Positions 17,089 to 26,556 of a DNA stretch of 64,000 nt are shown here, piece by piece. The stretch spans positions 1,178,001-1,242,000 of the forward strand of contig NZ_VDZU01000001.1 of NCBI RefSeq assembly GCF_007673525.1. The letters are read 5' to 3'. The translations under genes and the position numbers were made by a program. Numbering within the stretch: position 1 is the first letter of the stretch; each line of letters opens with the position of its first letter. The notes beneath the pieces were generated by a model. That model searched no databases. It was not told where the DNA came from and saw only the letters and a list, made by a program, of their open reading frames with translations. Origin of the DNA: Fictibacillus phosphorivorans. GTDB taxonomy: Bacteria > Bacillota > Bacilli > Bacillales > Fictibacillaceae.

Positions 17089-17403
17089 TTAATCATGAAT
17101 CTTTGAAGTAATACTCTGATTCAATCTGTACCATAGCCAAAGATCGTTGATGACAGAAGCGAGGCTCGCGATTTTATTGTTCAATTCGCATGAGACCTCA
17201 AAATGTTCTTCGGTTGATAGTTGGTCTTGCAACTCGTTAATTATCTCTTCGATCTCTCCGATTCGATCAGGAATTCTTCCTCTGATCTTTTCCCATTGCA
17301 ACATAATCGCTTCTTGAGTCGCCGTATTGTACTTTTCCCACGATTTGTTTAAATGCGGAACAAAGATTCCGAGTCTTTCATCCCAAACAAAGTCATTCTG
17401 CAA
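17089..17403 (-). CDS. Conserved-looking small protein of unknown function
   Basis: 104 residues, not recognised. Begins at a TTG eight bases or so after GAGGTG on this strand, and the protein reads as real: FVWDERLGIFVPHLNKSW, then a helical acidic middle (IGEIEEIINELQDQL) and a tryptophan-rich C-terminal part (INDLWLWYR). No signal peptide or membrane segment, so probably cytosolic and largely alpha-helical. It is alone between moaB and argG, with its own stop at a shared terminator. Confidence 0.7.
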   Translation of the reverse strand: MQNDFVWDERLGIFVPHLNKSWEKYNTATQEAIMLQWEKIRGRIPDRIGEIEEIINELQDQLSTEEHFEVSCELNNKIASLASVINDLWLWYRLNQSITSKIHD

Positions 17404-17495
17404 TTGAAATCACCTCTATTTCTATTGTACAAAAGGGTGGAGTGGGATGGTAGATAAAAGTCCGATGTTATTTTTATTCATTTTAAAGAATAACC

Positions 17496-17586
17496 TTGCA
17501 ATTCTGTTAGTGTTTTTGTTATAGTATGAACTATCATAAATGGTATTTTTATAAACAAAAATGTATAAAAATAAGTATATATTCAT
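17496..17586 (+). promoter_or_regulatory. argGH promoter with AhrC (ARG box)-like sites
   Basis: TTGCAA (17496-17501), 18-base spacer, TATAGT (17520-17525). Downstream are ATGTATAAAAATAAG (17561-17575) and the adjoining GTATATATTCAT, plus TGGTATTTTTATAAA at 17541; all resemble the ARG box ATGAATAAAAATTCA. The position over the transcript start suits arginine-dependent repression by AhrC. Confidence 0.6.
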
Positions 17587-17616
17587 TTTTGGCTATAACA
17601 AAAGGAGAGATTTCAT

Positions 17617-18819
17617 ATGGGGAAAAAGGTAGTTTTAGCTTATTCTGGGGGATTAGATACGTCTGTTGCGATTCCTTGGCTAGCTGATAAGGGATACGAA
17701 GTTATTGCATTATGCTTGGATGTAGGTGAAGGCAAGGATCTGCCTTTTATACAATCAAAGGCGTTATCCATCGGAGCATCTGAATCGATCGTACTTGATG
17801 TTCAAAAGGAATATGCTGATGAATATGCATTAGTAGCTCTACAATTACATGCATTGTATGAAGGGAAATATCCACTCATCTCTGCATTAAGCAGACCGTT
17901 GATCGCGAAAAAGTTAGTAGAAACTGCTAAAAAATATGGAGCTACAGCCGTTGCTCATGGCTGCACAGGAAAAGGGAACGATCAAGTTCGTTTTGAAGTT
18001 TCTGTTTCTGCACTCGCTCCTGAGCTTGAAGTTCTAGCGCCAGTTCGTGAATGGAACTGGTCTCGTGAAGAAGAGATTCAGTATGCAAAAGAACATGATA
18101 TTCCTGTTCCTATCAAAAAGGAAAATCCGTTCTCCATCGATCAAAATTTATGGGGAAGAAGCAATGAGTGTGGAATCTTGGAAGATCCTTGGGCTGCACC
18201 ACCAGAAGAAGCTTATGAAATGACCGTTGCTCTTGAACATACGCCAGATGAGCCCCAGATTGTTGAGATCGGATTCGAACAAGGTGTTCCAGTATCACTG
18301 AACGGTCAGCATGTTACATTAGATGTTCTGATTAACCAGTTGAACGATTGGGGAGGCGCGCATGGTGTTGGACGAATCGACCATGTTGAAAATAGATTAG
18401 TAGGAATCAAATCTCGTGAAGTTTACGAATGTCCAGCCGCAACAACGCTTATTAAAGCCCATAAAGAACTTGAGGATCTTACATTGGTTAAAGAAGTCGC
18501 TCACTTTAAACCAATCATTGAAAAGAAGATGACTGAACTAATCTATGAAGGTTTATGGTTCTCACCGTTACATGCATCATTAAAAGCCTTCTTGGACGAA
18601 ACACAAAAACATGTAACAGGTACAGTTCGTGTTAAATTCTTTAAAGGGCATGCGATCGTCGAAGGAAGAAAGTCACCTTATTCTCTTTATGACGAAAAAT
18701 TAGCAACTTATACATCAGACGATGCTTTTGATCATACAGCTGCGAAAGGTTTTATCTCTTTATGGGGACTTCCTACAAAAGTTAGCAGCATGGTTCAAAA
18801 AAATGAGGTGAAAGTGTGA
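17617..18819 (+). CDS. argG: Argininosuccinate synthase
   Basis: Joins citrulline and aspartate with ATP to give argininosuccinate in arginine synthesis. The N-terminal PP-loop [12 protein letters not shown] (about residues 8-19) binds [16 protein letters not shown] near 115 binds citrulline/aspartate. 400 residues, full length. SD AAAGGAGAG. It overlaps argH by four bases (GTGTGA), so the two are co-transcribed and probably co-translated. An AhrC-type operator region precedes it. Confidence 0.97.
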   Translation: MGKKVVLAYSGGLDTSVAIPWLADKGYEVIALCLDVGEGKDLPFIQSKALSIGASESIVLDVQKEYADEYALVALQLHALYEGKYPLISALSRPLIAKKLVETAKKYGATAVAHGCTGKGNDQVRFEVSVSALAPELEVLAPVREWNWSREEEIQYAKEHDIPVPIKKENPFSIDQNLWGRSNECGILEDPWAAPPEEAYEMTVALEHTPDEPQIVEIGFEQGVPVSLNGQHVTLDVLINQLNDWGGAHGVGRIDHVENRLVGIKSREVYECPAATTLIKAHKELEDLTLVKEVAHFKPIIEKKMTELIYEGLWFSPLHASLKAFLDETQKHVTGTVRVKFFKGHAIVEGRKSPYSLYDEKLATYTSDDAFDHTAAKGFISLWGLPTKVSSMVQKNEVKV

Positions 18820-20201
18820 AGAAGTTATGGGGAGGACGTTTCTCAAAACAGCCTGAAGAATGGGTAGATGAGTTTGGAGCATCCATCTCTTTTGATCAGC
18901 AATTGGCCAGTCAAGACATTAAAGGAAGTTTGGCTCATGCTAAGATGTTGTTTCAGTGTAAGATTATTGACGAGAGTGCTTACGTAAATATAAAGAATGG
19001 GTTGCTTTCTCTTCAATCAGATGTTGAAGAAGGGAAGCTAACGTATTCTGTTAAATACGAAGACATTCATTTGAACCTTGAAAAATTATTAACAGACAAA
19101 ATTGGACCAGATGGTGGAAAACTTCATACGGCAAGAAGTCGAAATGATCAAGTGGCAACAGATTTTCATCTTTATGTAAAAGAAGAAACGTTATTGATCA
19201 TTGCTCATATTGAAGAATTACAAAAATCACTTTTAAATCTTGCAGAAGAGCATGTAGAAACGATCATCCCTGGGTATACACATCTTCAGCGTGCACAGCC
19301 CGTTTCATTCGCTCATCATCTGTTGGCGTACTTTTGGATGCTTGATCGTGATAAAGGAAGACTTCAAGATAGTCTAAAGCGCAGTGATATTATGCCTCTT
19401 GGTGCTGGAGCACTTGCGGGAACGACGTTTGAAATCGACCGCAACATCACGATGAACGAGCTTGGATTCAGAGACAAGTATCTCAATAGCCTGGATGCTG
19501 TAAGTGATCGAGATTTTGCGATCGAATGCTGCAGCAATGCTTCTATGATCATGATGCATCTTTCTCGTTTTTGTGAAGAACTAATCCTTTGGTCCTCAGA
19601 AGAGTTCGGATTCATAGAGATCAGTGACAGCTTTACTACAGGCAGCTCCATGATGCCACAAAAAAAGAATCCTGATATGGCTGAATTGATCCGAGGAAAA
19701 AGCGGGAGAGTATATGGTTCGTTGATCTCCCTTCTTACATTGATGAAGGGATTGCCACTTGCATACAACAAAGACATGCAGGAAGACAAAGAACCTGTTT
19801 TTGATACGGTAAAAACCGTTAAAGGATGCTTAAGTATCATGACTGGTATGATGAACGAAGTGAAAATTCATGTGGATAAGATGAATAAAGCAGTCCATCA
19901 AGACTTTTCTAATGCTACAGAGCTTGCAGATTACCTAGCGAAAAAAGGAATTCCCTTCCGCGAAGCACATGAATTAGTTGGTGAGATGGTGCTTCAATGT
20001 ATTCAAAAAGAGTGCTATCTTCTTGATGTAACGTTGGAAGAATACCAAGAATGGTGCCCACTCGTAGAGAATGATCTGTTTGAGGCTTTATCTCCAAAAA
20101 CAGCAGTAGAAAGACGAAATTCTGAAGGTGGAACTGGTTTTGAGGCCGTTCGCCAACAGATTGATGCAGCACAATCAAAAATGGCCGTTTCCAATAATTA
20201 G
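18816..20201 (+). CDS. argH: Argininosuccinate lyase
   Basis: Splits argininosuccinate into arginine and fumarate. The superfamily signature [12 protein letters not shown] is near residue 278, and [16 protein letters not shown] near 107 is the first conserved block; [14 protein letters not shown] near 155 holds the catalytic histidine region. 461 residues, the usual length. It starts at GTG 18816, overlapping the argG stop, with GAGGTGAAA upstream. Last enzyme gene of the unit; a weak GTAAGAC/GTCTTGC hairpin lies at 20220-20249. Confidence 0.96.
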   Translation: MKKLWGGRFSKQPEEWVDEFGASISFDQQLASQDIKGSLAHAKMLFQCKIIDESAYVNIKNGLLSLQSDVEEGKLTYSVKYEDIHLNLEKLLTDKIGPDGGKLHTARSRNDQVATDFHLYVKEETLLIIAHIEELQKSLLNLAEEHVETIIPGYTHLQRAQPVSFAHHLLAYFWMLDRDKGRLQDSLKRSDIMPLGAGALAGTTFEIDRNITMNELGFRDKYLNSLDAVSDRDFAIECCSNASMIMMHLSRFCEELILWSSEEFGFIEISDSFTTGSSMMPQKKNPDMAELIRGKSGRVYGSLISLLTLMKGLPLAYNKDMQEDKEPVFDTVKTVKGCLSIMTGMMNEVKIHVDKMNKAVHQDFSNATELADYLAKKGIPFREAHELVGEMVLQCIQKECYLLDVTLEEYQEWCPLVENDLFEALSPKTAVERRNSEGGTGFEAVRQQIDAAQSKMAVSNN

Positions 20202-20270
20202 CTTAAATGAACTTTCCTTGTAAGACAAAAACTATGGTTAAAGTCTTGCGTTTGAAGGAGGAAAGTTAAG

Positions 20271-20432
20271 ATGGAAAACGAAAAACGTCCCAATCAACAG
20301 CTTGAATATGATGCTGAAGGTGAGATGACTGTTCACCAGCAGATAACAGAATCTTATCAAAGCGGAATCGTAGATAAAGTAGATCAAGCACAGCAAAGAA
20401 CAAAACTTGATGAAGAAGAAAGCCTTTCATAA
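20271..20432 (+). CDS. Small acidic protein, possibly YozQ/DUF4025-like
   Basis: 53 residues starting at ATG 20271 with a strong GAAGGAGGAAAG site and its own terminator, so very likely translated. The sequence is hydrophilic and glutamine/glutamate-rich; MTVHQQITESYQSGIVD in the middle reminds me of the THEQVSDAYMEGTID segment of the short Bacillus YozQ/DUF4025 proteins. That link is tentative. No membrane segment. Function unknown. Confidence 0.7.
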   Translation: MENEKRPNQQLEYDAEGEMTVHQQITESYQSGIVDKVDQAQQRTKLDEEESLS

Positions 20433-20442
20433 CAAAAGATTA

Positions 20443-20476
20443 GGGTAGCTCTATTACAGAGGCTACCCCTTTTTTT
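20443..20476 (+). terminator. Terminator after the small acidic protein
   Basis: GGGTAGC / GCTACCC stem, 12-base loop, T7. The following 200 bases before ald are AT-rich with no gene seen. Confidence 0.88.
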
Positions 20477-20686
20477 GTTAAAAAAAGTTATTACGATTGC
20501 CAACCCAGGGCAGAATTTTTCATAAAACCAAAAATGAGAATGTTCTTTTTCCTTTTAGGGCACCTTAAAGCTGTCTTGAATTTATATATATTCTAAGAAG
20601 ATTCAACTTTTTATTTTGAGTTTTTGGTGGTATGTTAACTATAGAATAATGAAAATATTTCCATGTGAATTAAGGGAGGGTACAAC

Positions 20687-21811
20687 ATGAAAATAGGAGT
20701 ACCGACTGAGATAAAAAATAATGAAAATCGAGTAGCGATGACACCGGCGGGCGTATTGAATCTTGTGGCATCAGGTCATGAAGTATTTATTCAAAAAGGT
20801 GCTGGAATTGGTTCAGGGTTTACAGATGAAGAATATGAAAGTGCTGGTGGTGTTATCGTAGAAACACCGACTCAAGCATGGTCGATGGACATGGTCATGA
20901 AAGTAAAAGAACCGCTTCCTGAGGAGTACTGTTTTTTCCGAGAAGGTCTAATTCTCTTCACTTATTTACATCTTGCGCCTGAGCCAGAACTTACTAAAGC
21001 ATTAACGGATAATAAAGTTGTTGGCATTGCGTACGAGACAGTTCAACTGCCGAATGGGACACTTCCTCTCCTTACACCGATGAGTGAAGTGGCAGGAAGA
21101 ATGGCTGCGCAGATAGGTGCTCAATTCTTAGAAAAACCAAAAGGTGGGCTAGGTATCCTCTTAAGTGGAATACCTGGAGTAAGGCGTGGAAAAGTAACGG
21201 TAATCGGAGGCGGTGTGGTCGGGACGAATGCTGCTAAGATCGCTATGGGACTTGGAGCGGATGTTACAATCATTGATTTGAACCCCGAACGACTTCGTCA
21301 GCTTGATGATATTTTCGGTGTTGAGATCAACACGCTTATTTCAAATCCACTTAATATAGCTCTTGCCGTTCAAGAATCAGCATTGGTTATTGGAGCTGTG
21401 TTAATTCCGGGTGCTAGAGCACCTAAGCTTGTGACCGAAGAGATGATTAAAGGCATGCAGCCAGGTTCTGTAATCGTGGATGTTGCCATTGATCAAGGTG
21501 GAATCTTTGAAACGGTTGACCGCATCACGACACATGATAATCCGACGTATGAAAAACATGGCGTTCTTCATTATGCAGTGGCTAACATGCCAGGCGCTGT
21601 TCCGAGAACTTCAACGATCGGTCTGACTAACGTTACAGTCCCTTATGCTCTTCAAATTGCAAACAAAGGTTATGTTCAAGCCTGTTTAGATAATGAAGCT
21701 CTACTCAAAGGGATCAATACATTAGATGGGTTCGTAACATACAAAGCGGTTGCTGAATCGCATCAACTAGACTATCAAGATGCCGTATCCATTCTAAAAT
21801 CAAACAAATAA
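20687..21811 (+). CDS. ald: Alanine dehydrogenase
   Basis: NAD-dependent reversible deamination of L-alanine to pyruvate; in bacilli it supports alanine use and sporulation. N-terminal [20 protein letters not shown] is the family start, the catalytic lysine is in MVMKVKEPL near 75, and the Rossmann motif [13 protein letters not shown] is near residue 172. 374 residues. SD GGGAGGGT. Monocistronic. No AdeR-like regulator gene is adjacent. Confidence 0.96.
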   Translation: MKIGVPTEIKNNENRVAMTPAGVLNLVASGHEVFIQKGAGIGSGFTDEEYESAGGVIVETPTQAWSMDMVMKVKEPLPEEYCFFREGLILFTYLHLAPEPELTKALTDNKVVGIAYETVQLPNGTLPLLTPMSEVAGRMAAQIGAQFLEKPKGGLGILLSGIPGVRRGKVTVIGGGVVGTNAAKIAMGLGADVTIIDLNPERLRQLDDIFGVEINTLISNPLNIALAVQESALVIGAVLIPGARAPKLVTEEMIKGMQPGSVIVDVAIDQGGIFETVDRITTHDNPTYEKHGVLHYAVANMPGAVPRTSTIGLTNVTVPYALQIANKGYVQACLDNEALLKGINTLDGFVTYKAVAESHQLDYQDAVSILKSNK

Positions 21812-21822
21812 ATACCACAAAG

Positions 21823-21863
21823 AAAAAGTTCGCATTCCTTTTCTCTGGAATCGGACTTTTTTT
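21823..21863 (+). terminator. Terminator of ald
   Basis: AAAAAGTTCGCATTCC / GGAATCGGACTTTTT stem with one bulge and a long T run. Confidence 0.85.
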
Positions 21864-21933
21864 CTGTTCTATAATAGGGTATGTACATTAGTAGTGTATT
21901 TCAGCGTTTAATTTGAGGAGGGAGCATGTAATT

Positions 21934-22614
21934 ATGAAAGTGACATACCACGGACATTCTGTACTTGAAATTCAAACCGAGCAACATTCTATTTGGATCG
22001 ACCCTTTTATAAACGGTAATGGACAAGCTAAGATTGATGTTAAGGACGTAAAAGCCGATGTGATTCTTTTAACACACGGTCATAACGATCATGTAGGTGA
22101 CACGGTTGAGATCGCAAAAGCGAATAACAGCTTGGTCGTTGCGCCATTTGAACTTGCTGAGTACTTACAAACACTCGGTGTAGAGGCACATCCTATGCAT
22201 ATAGGAGGAAGCCGCACATTTGATTTTGGAAAAGTGAAATTCACTCAAGCTTTTCATGGATCAAGTTATTCGCAAGAAGATGGCACTGTCGTATATACGG
22301 GAATGCCAGCGGGAATTTTATTCTCACATGGTGGGAAAACGCTATACCATGCTGGAGATACAGCTCTATTCTCAGATATGAAATTAATTGGAGAGTTTGC
22401 AAAACCAGATATTGCTTTCTTGCCTATAGGTGACAATTTTACAATGGGACCTGAGGATGCATTAATCGCAGCAGAGTGGATCGGTGCTGAGGTTACCGTG
22501 CCAATCCATTACAACACGTTTCCTGTGATTGAACAGGATCCTGTGGCCTCATTCACATCTAAACTCGGAAACAAAGGAAAAGTGCTCATAAGCGGTGAAA
22601 GCATAAGTGTATAA
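21934..22614 (+). CDS. ytkL: Metal-dependent hydrolase, UPF0173 family (YtkL)
   Basis: Metallo-beta-lactamase-fold protein; the substrate is unknown. Zinc-binding motif [11 protein letters not shown] near residue 50, further ligands in FHGSS (near 106) and HAGDTALF (near 142), and IHYNTFP near the C-terminus. 226 residues. ATG 21934 is nine bases after GAGGAGGGAG; an earlier TTG lies before that site. Cytosolic. Followed by a hairpin that overlaps the next gene's ribosome site. Confidence 0.92.
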   Translation: MKVTYHGHSVLEIQTEQHSIWIDPFINGNGQAKIDVKDVKADVILLTHGHNDHVGDTVEIAKANNSLVVAPFELAEYLQTLGVEAHPMHIGGSRTFDFGKVKFTQAFHGSSYSQEDGTVVYTGMPAGILFSHGGKTLYHAGDTALFSDMKLIGEFAKPDIAFLPIGDNFTMGPEDALIAAEWIGAEVTVPIHYNTFPVIEQDPVASFTSKLGNKGKVLISGESISV

Positions 22615-22621
22615 TGATTCT

Positions 22622-22668
22622 AACCTCCCTTTCTATGCATATTGATGATAGTAAGGGAGGTTGTGTTT
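22622..22668 (+). terminator. Hairpin ending ytkL that contains the next gene's ribosome site
   Basis: Perfect 10-bp arms AACCTCCCTT (22622-22631) and AAGGGAGGTT (22653-22662), 21-base loop, then GTGTTTTTT. The 3' arm includes AAGGGAGG, the only SD for the small membrane gene at 22672. It could act as terminator, as SD-sequestering hairpin, or both. Confidence 0.65.
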
Positions 22669-22671
22669 TTT

Positions 22672-22914
22672 ATGAGACAAGAAAAAATGGCAAAAGTGTT
22701 AATGTTGTTGGTGCTTTTCTATGTAGCGATACCTGTTTTATCTTTTGACGGTCCTTTGCTGCAACAACTTTTCTCGGCAGCATGGATGGGATTTGCGGGT
22801 ATGCTTTTAGTTAGCCTTTTGTTTAAGAAAGATACACCAGAGAAAAGAGCTGTTAAAAAGCAAATAGTGACTCCAGATTCAAAAATGAAAAAAAGGATAC
22901 ACATGGAAAGTTGA
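22672..22914 (+). CDS. Small two-helix membrane protein
   Basis: 80 residues, not recognised. Two hydrophobic segments (about residues 7-21 and 29-47) separated by a short polar turn, then a basic lysine-rich tail that is probably cytosolic. ATG 22672 is 11 bases after AAGGGAGG; an in-frame GTG at 22663 is too close to it. The ribosome site lies in a hairpin arm (22622-22662). Sits between ytkL and ytoI without a clear terminator of its own. Confidence 0.65.
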   Translation: MRQEKMAKVLMLLVLFYVAIPVLSFDGPLLQQLFSAAWMGFAGMLLVSLLFKKDTPEKRAVKKQIVTPDSKMKKRIHMES

Positions 22915-22996
22915 GTTTCTGTTCTAATGCCTGTATAATCTGTATTAGTCAAAGCGATAAAACAGATAGATACAGGTAGAAGGAACGGTGAATGTA

Positions 22997-24313
22997 ATGC
23001 TAACCAAGCATGAACAAATATTACAGCATATTTTGGACCTTGATGTCGGATCAAAAATCTCCGTTCGGCAAATAGCAAAAGATCTGACCGTTAGTGAAGG
23101 AACAGCTTATCGAGCGATAAAAGAAGCAGAAAATCAAGGAATCGTAAGCACGATCGAACGAGTTGGTACGATACGTATTGAAAGACAAGCAAAGAGTAAC
23201 ATTGAAAAGTTAACGTTTGCTGAAGTAGTAAATATTGTTGAAGGACAAGTACTTGGCGGCCGCGCTGGTCTTCATAAAACGCTGCACAAATTTGTAATCG
23301 GGGCCATGAAACTTGAAGCGATGATGCGCTATGTTGATGCAGGAAGTTTATTGATCGTAGGTAACCGTGTAAACGCTCATGAACTTGGACTTAAAGCAGG
23401 AAGTGCAATCTTAGTTACTGGTGGCTTTGATACAGAGGAAGAAGTGAAACGACTCGCAGATGATCTAGAGCTTCCTGTTATCTCTACGAGCTATGATACC
23501 TTTACTGTTGCGACTATGATTAATAAAGCCATCCATGATCGTTTGATTAAGAAAGATATCGTTTTAGCATCTGATATTTTAATTCCGATCGATGAGACGC
23601 ATTATCTTTATCAACATGATAAAGTGCAGCGTTGGCACGAGTTGAATCAACAAACTATGCATAGTCGTTATCCGGTTGTAGATCAAGGTAATCGCGTAAC
23701 AGGAGTAGTTACTTCCAAAGATATAATAGGGGTACCTGTTTCCATGCAAGTAGAAAAAGTAATGACTCGTGCACCTTTAACCGTTACGGAAAAAACATCT
23801 GTTGCTGCTTGTGCTCATATGATGATCTGGGAAGGAATCGAACTCCTTCCTGTTATCGGAACTTCTCACAAACTGATCGGAATTTTAACAAGACAAGATG
23901 TATTAAAAGCGATGCAGATGATGCAAAAGCAGCCTCAAGTAGGTGCTACTTTTGATGATCTTATTACGACAGAGTTAAAAGAGCAAAAAGTAGATAATGA
24001 GATCTCGTACTTCTGTAGAATTACACCACAGATGACCAATCATCTTGGAACTGTTTCATACGGCGTTTTAATGACGATCGTGACGGAAACTGCGCGAAAA
24101 GCACTGAGAAAAATTAAAAAAGGCGACCTCGTTGTGGAGAATGTTACGTTTTATTATATTAAGCCCGTACAGATTGATAGTGATATTGAACTGATCCCGC
24201 GAGTGCTGGAAGTGAGCCGGAAATTTGGGAAAGTAGATGTTGAGATCCATCATGATGGAAAGATTGTTGGAAAAGCTATGATGATGGCACAACTTCTTGA
24301 TCATCGTTCATAA
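22997..24313 (+). CDS. ytoI: DRTGG/CBS/hotdog-domain putative regulator YtoI
   Basis: 438-residue multidomain protein: an N-terminal winged helix (KISVRQIAKDLTVSEGTAYRAIKE, about 18-41), a DRTGG domain (about 70-185), two CBS motifs (about 190-310, with RYPVVD and ELLPVIG) that usually sense adenine nucleotides, and a C-terminal hotdog (thioesterase-like) domain. The architecture matches B. subtilis YtoI, whose target is unknown. ATG 22997 aligns with that protein (MLTKHEQI); the GTG at 22988 overlaps the SD area. Confidence 0.9.
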   Translation: MLTKHEQILQHILDLDVGSKISVRQIAKDLTVSEGTAYRAIKEAENQGIVSTIERVGTIRIERQAKSNIEKLTFAEVVNIVEGQVLGGRAGLHKTLHKFVIGAMKLEAMMRYVDAGSLLIVGNRVNAHELGLKAGSAILVTGGFDTEEEVKRLADDLELPVISTSYDTFTVATMINKAIHDRLIKKDIVLASDILIPIDETHYLYQHDKVQRWHELNQQTMHSRYPVVDQGNRVTGVVTSKDIIGVPVSMQVEKVMTRAPLTVTEKTSVAACAHMMIWEGIELLPVIGTSHKLIGILTRQDVLKAMQMMQKQPQVGATFDDLITTELKEQKVDNEISYFCRITPQMTNHLGTVSYGVLMTIVTETARKALRKIKKGDLVVENVTFYYIKPVQIDSDIELIPRVLEVSRKFGKVDVEIHHDGKIVGKAMMMAQLLDHRS

Positions 24314-24314
24314 A

Positions 24315-24341
24315 AAAAAGTCCCTGGTTCAGGGACTTTTT
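24315..24341. terminator. Bidirectional terminator between ytoI and ytpI
   Basis: AAAAAGTCCCT / AGGGACTTTTT perfect stem with loop GGTTC between convergent genes. Confidence 0.92.
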
Positions 24342-24353
24342 ATCCATACGTAA

Positions 24354-24650
24354 TTAATTTTTCTGTGCTTCTTTACGTGCAAGTGTAAGGAAATGCTTGT
24401 ACATTTTATAATTCATGATCAACAGTACAATTCCATAGATTAAGAAAATAAGTGCCACCCAAAGTTGAACACGTCCTTCAACAGCAGTGAGTTCGTTCAG
24501 ACCGAAAGAAGCTAAGAATGAACCGAGTGCCATTTTTGCTTTTGTGCCTGTCCACCGCTTTAAGAATGGTTCTTTTGCGCGCACTTCAGAGACTTTATAG
24601 AACACATAAAGAGAAAAAGAAAGTATAATTAGGATAATAAAAATAGGCAT
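24354..24650 (-). CDS. ytpI: Membrane protein YtpI
   Basis: 98 residues with three predicted membrane helices: residues 2-19 (PIFIILIILSFSLYVFY), about 38-55 and about 63-83, ending in a basic tail. Matches the small YtpI family, of unknown function. ATG 24650 has GGGGGA upstream on this strand; a TTG five codons earlier overlaps that SD. Divergent from nrnA, the same order as in B. subtilis. Confidence 0.85.
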   Translation of the reverse strand: MPIFIILIILSFSLYVFYKVSEVRAKEPFLKRWTGTKAKMALGSFLASFGLNELTAVEGRVQLWVALIFLIYGIVLLIMNYKMYKHFLTLARKEAQKN

Positions 24651-24683
24651 TGAAAATTCCCCCAAGTATTTACTCCACTATAT

Positions 24684-24697
24684 TGTAAACGTTTAAA
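24684..24697. promoter_or_regulatory. Near-consensus cre between ytpI and nrnA
   Basis: TGTAAACGTTTAAA has one mismatch (position 13) to the CcpA consensus and is strongly palindromic, in the 85-bp space between divergent genes. Confidence 0.25.
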
Positions 24698-24735
24698 ACC
24701 ATAATTGCCACAACGACATCTAAAAGGAGTCTGCT

Positions 24736-25683
24736 ATGAAAGAACAAATCTTACAAAGAATTGAACAGTATGAAAAGATAATTATTCATCGACATGTCAG
24801 ACCAGACCCGGATGCGCTTGGATCACAAGGTGGGCTTTCTGCGATCATCAAAGCAAGTTATCCTCAAAAAGAAGTGTATGTTGTAGGGGAAGAGGAAGCG
24901 GGCCTCACATTTCTAAACACAATGGATGTTATAGAAGATGATGTTTATAAAGGGGCTTTGGTCATTATTTGCGATACTGCAAACTCACCTCGAATCAGTG
25001 ATCACCGTTATTCACTAGGAGATTTTGTTATTAAAATCGATCATCATCCAAATGAAGATCCTTATGGAGATTTGATTTGGGTTGATACTGAAGCAAGTTC
25101 TACATCAGAGATGATCATGGATCTTTACCTTTATGGAGCAACGTCTGGATTAAAACTTGATGAACATGCAGCAAGACTTATCTATGCTGGTATTATTGGT
25201 GACACTGGTCGCTTTTTATTTTCAAACACGACTAAAAAAACACACTATTATACAGCAACGTTATTAGAGACAGGATTCTCACCCTCAGAAATTCACGGGA
25301 ATTTATATAAGATATCTGAAAAACTCGTTCGGTTGAACGGTTATGTTCTTCAAAATTTTTCGATTGCAGATAATTGTGTAGGTTATATTCATTTAACTAA
25401 AGATACATTAGAAGAGTTCGGCACTTCTGCCGGTGAAGCATCACTGTTAGTAAATTCTTTTTCGCATGTTGAAGGCTTGTTAGCGTGGGTGTTTTTTGTG
25501 GATGAACCAGATCAGATCAGAGTTAGATTGCGGTCGAAAGGTCCTGTTGTTAATAAGATAGCAGCTAAATTCAACGGCGGTGGGCATCCGAGAGCATCAG
25601 GAGCAACGGTATATACAAAAGACGAAACGATGTCTGTACTAGCAGAACTTCGGAACCTTTGTAAAGAATATAAATCCAAATAA
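24736..25683 (+). CDS. nrnA: Oligoribonuclease / pAp-phosphatase NrnA
   Basis: DHH/DHHA1 phosphoesterase that degrades 2-5 nt RNAs and dephosphorylates pAp. Motif I HVRPDPDALGSQ (near residue 20-31), DTANSPRIS (near 80), the DHH motif IDHHPNE (near 103), and the DHHA1 motif GGGHPRASG (near 285). 315 residues, as in the B. subtilis enzyme. SD AAAAGGAG. Cytosolic. Its neighbours ytpI and ytrI/ytrH are conserved in Bacillus. Confidence 0.95.
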   Translation: MKEQILQRIEQYEKIIIHRHVRPDPDALGSQGGLSAIIKASYPQKEVYVVGEEEAGLTFLNTMDVIEDDVYKGALVIICDTANSPRISDHRYSLGDFVIKIDHHPNEDPYGDLIWVDTEASSTSEMIMDLYLYGATSGLKLDEHAARLIYAGIIGDTGRFLFSNTTKKTHYYTATLLETGFSPSEIHGNLYKISEKLVRLNGYVLQNFSIADNCVGYIHLTKDTLEEFGTSAGEASLLVNSFSHVEGLLAWVFFVDEPDQIRVRLRSKGPVVNKIAAKFNGGGHPRASGATVYTKDETMSVLAELRNLCKEYKSK

Positions 25684-25709
25684 AAAAGGCCTCATCGGGG
25701 GGCCTTTTT
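25683..25709. terminator. Bidirectional terminator after nrnA
   Basis: AAAAAGGCC / GGCCTTTTT stem, nine-base loop, between convergent nrnA and the 25729 gene. Confidence 0.9.
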
Positions 25710-25728
25710 ATGCTTTAGCATGATATAT

Positions 25729-25914
25729 TTAGTTAGCTTTTTCAGGGATAAACCAAGAGCCAACATCTGTTACATCTTCATGCACTTTTAAGTTTAATTT
25801 TGCAAGCTCTCTCTTGATTAGGTCTGCTACTTCTTTCGTTTCTGCAAAAGCAGAAAAGCCATTCTGTAATTCCTTTACCTTTTCACGGGCAAGTTCTTTT
25901 CGATTGATAATCAT
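25729..25914 (-). CDS. Small conserved protein near ytrI (YtzJ-like)
   Basis: 61 residues: INRKELAREKVKELQNGFS, then a segment ending TDVGSWFIPEKAN. Soluble, no membrane segment. ATG 25914 has GGGGGGA six bases upstream. The place between nrnA and ytrI corresponds to B. subtilis ytzJ, which I use only by position. Function unknown. It is 129 bases downstream of ytrI and may be in the same sporulation transcript. Confidence 0.7.
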   Translation of the reverse strand: MIINRKELAREKVKELQNGFSAFAETKEVADLIKRELAKLNLKVHEDVTDVGSWFIPEKAN

Positions 25915-26043
25915 GTAGTTTCCCCCCAATAATCACTCTTGAAATATTCTTTACACATATTTTATACAATTGAAGGAGGGATTGCCATTTCTTTGCCCAA
26001 AGATTCATAAAAACGTAATATTTCGACCATTATTTATGCATAA

Positions 26044-26556
26044 TCATTCACTGATTTTAGCTGAGATATAGATTCGAAGAACACCCGTGTATAAATACAA
26101 ATGATCGATCTTGACTTCATAAGCTTGCTCATCGTCATCGAGTCGGTACGTTTTATTTTCAATAGCTTGTACGAGTAAGGAATGGCTTTTTGCGAGTGTT
26201 TCTGTATCTTCTCCTATAAGGTGCTCTAGGTCGTCTTCAACTGCTTTTGCCAAGTGCAGCCTAGTTAAGTTTGATAATTTTGAAGAATCTTGGTTTGAAA
26301 ATCTTGCATTCACTTCATGTAGTTTAAACTTCTTAGCAAGTTCTTTGTTTGCTTTTTCATCATCGGAAGTTAAGATCTCGTTCTTTTTTTCTAGATCATT
26401 TATTTCTGCTTGCTGGTTCTCGATTTTAACAATCAGCCTCTCATGAGCCAAGCCGCCTTGTATTAAAAAAAATGCCCAGCCGATAATAAATCCGATCGCT
26501 ATCCCAGCAAAAAAACGCTGATAGCCTTTTCGTTGATATAGCGGGGGGATCCTCAT
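26044..26556 (-). CDS. ytrI: Sporulation membrane protein YtrI
   Basis: Needed for efficient sporulation in B. subtilis, made in the mother cell. N-terminal transmembrane helix (about residues 16-36, FFAGIAIGFIIGWAFFLI), then a coiled coil (about 42-75) and an extracytoplasmic globular part. 170 residues. The ATG at 26556 (MRIPPLYQRKG) has AGGAGAA upstream and matches the family start; an ATG nine codons earlier precedes that SD. It overlaps the ytrH stop (TGATG), so translation is coupled. Confidence 0.9.
   Translation of the reverse strand: MRIPPLYQRKGYQRFFAGIAIGFIIGWAFFLIQGGLAHERLIVKIENQQAEINDLEKKNEILTSDDEKANKELAKKFKLHEVNARFSNQDSSKLSNLTRLHLAKAVEDDLEHLIGEDTETLAKSHSLLVQAIENKTYRLDDDEQAYEVKIDHLYLYTGVLRIYISAKISE

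Noticed and set aside
19364..19840. 158-codon antisense frame in argH
   Set aside because: Long but antisense to an intact argH, with no SD; it is a codon-usage shadow.
20555..20575. Sigma 54-like GGCACCTTAAAGC before ald
   Set aside because: GG and GC are nine, not ten, bases apart and the -12 lacks TTGC; also no activator site seen.
23370..23385. TGTAAACGCTCATG inside ytoI as a cre
   Set aside because: Two consensus mismatches and deep inside a coding region.
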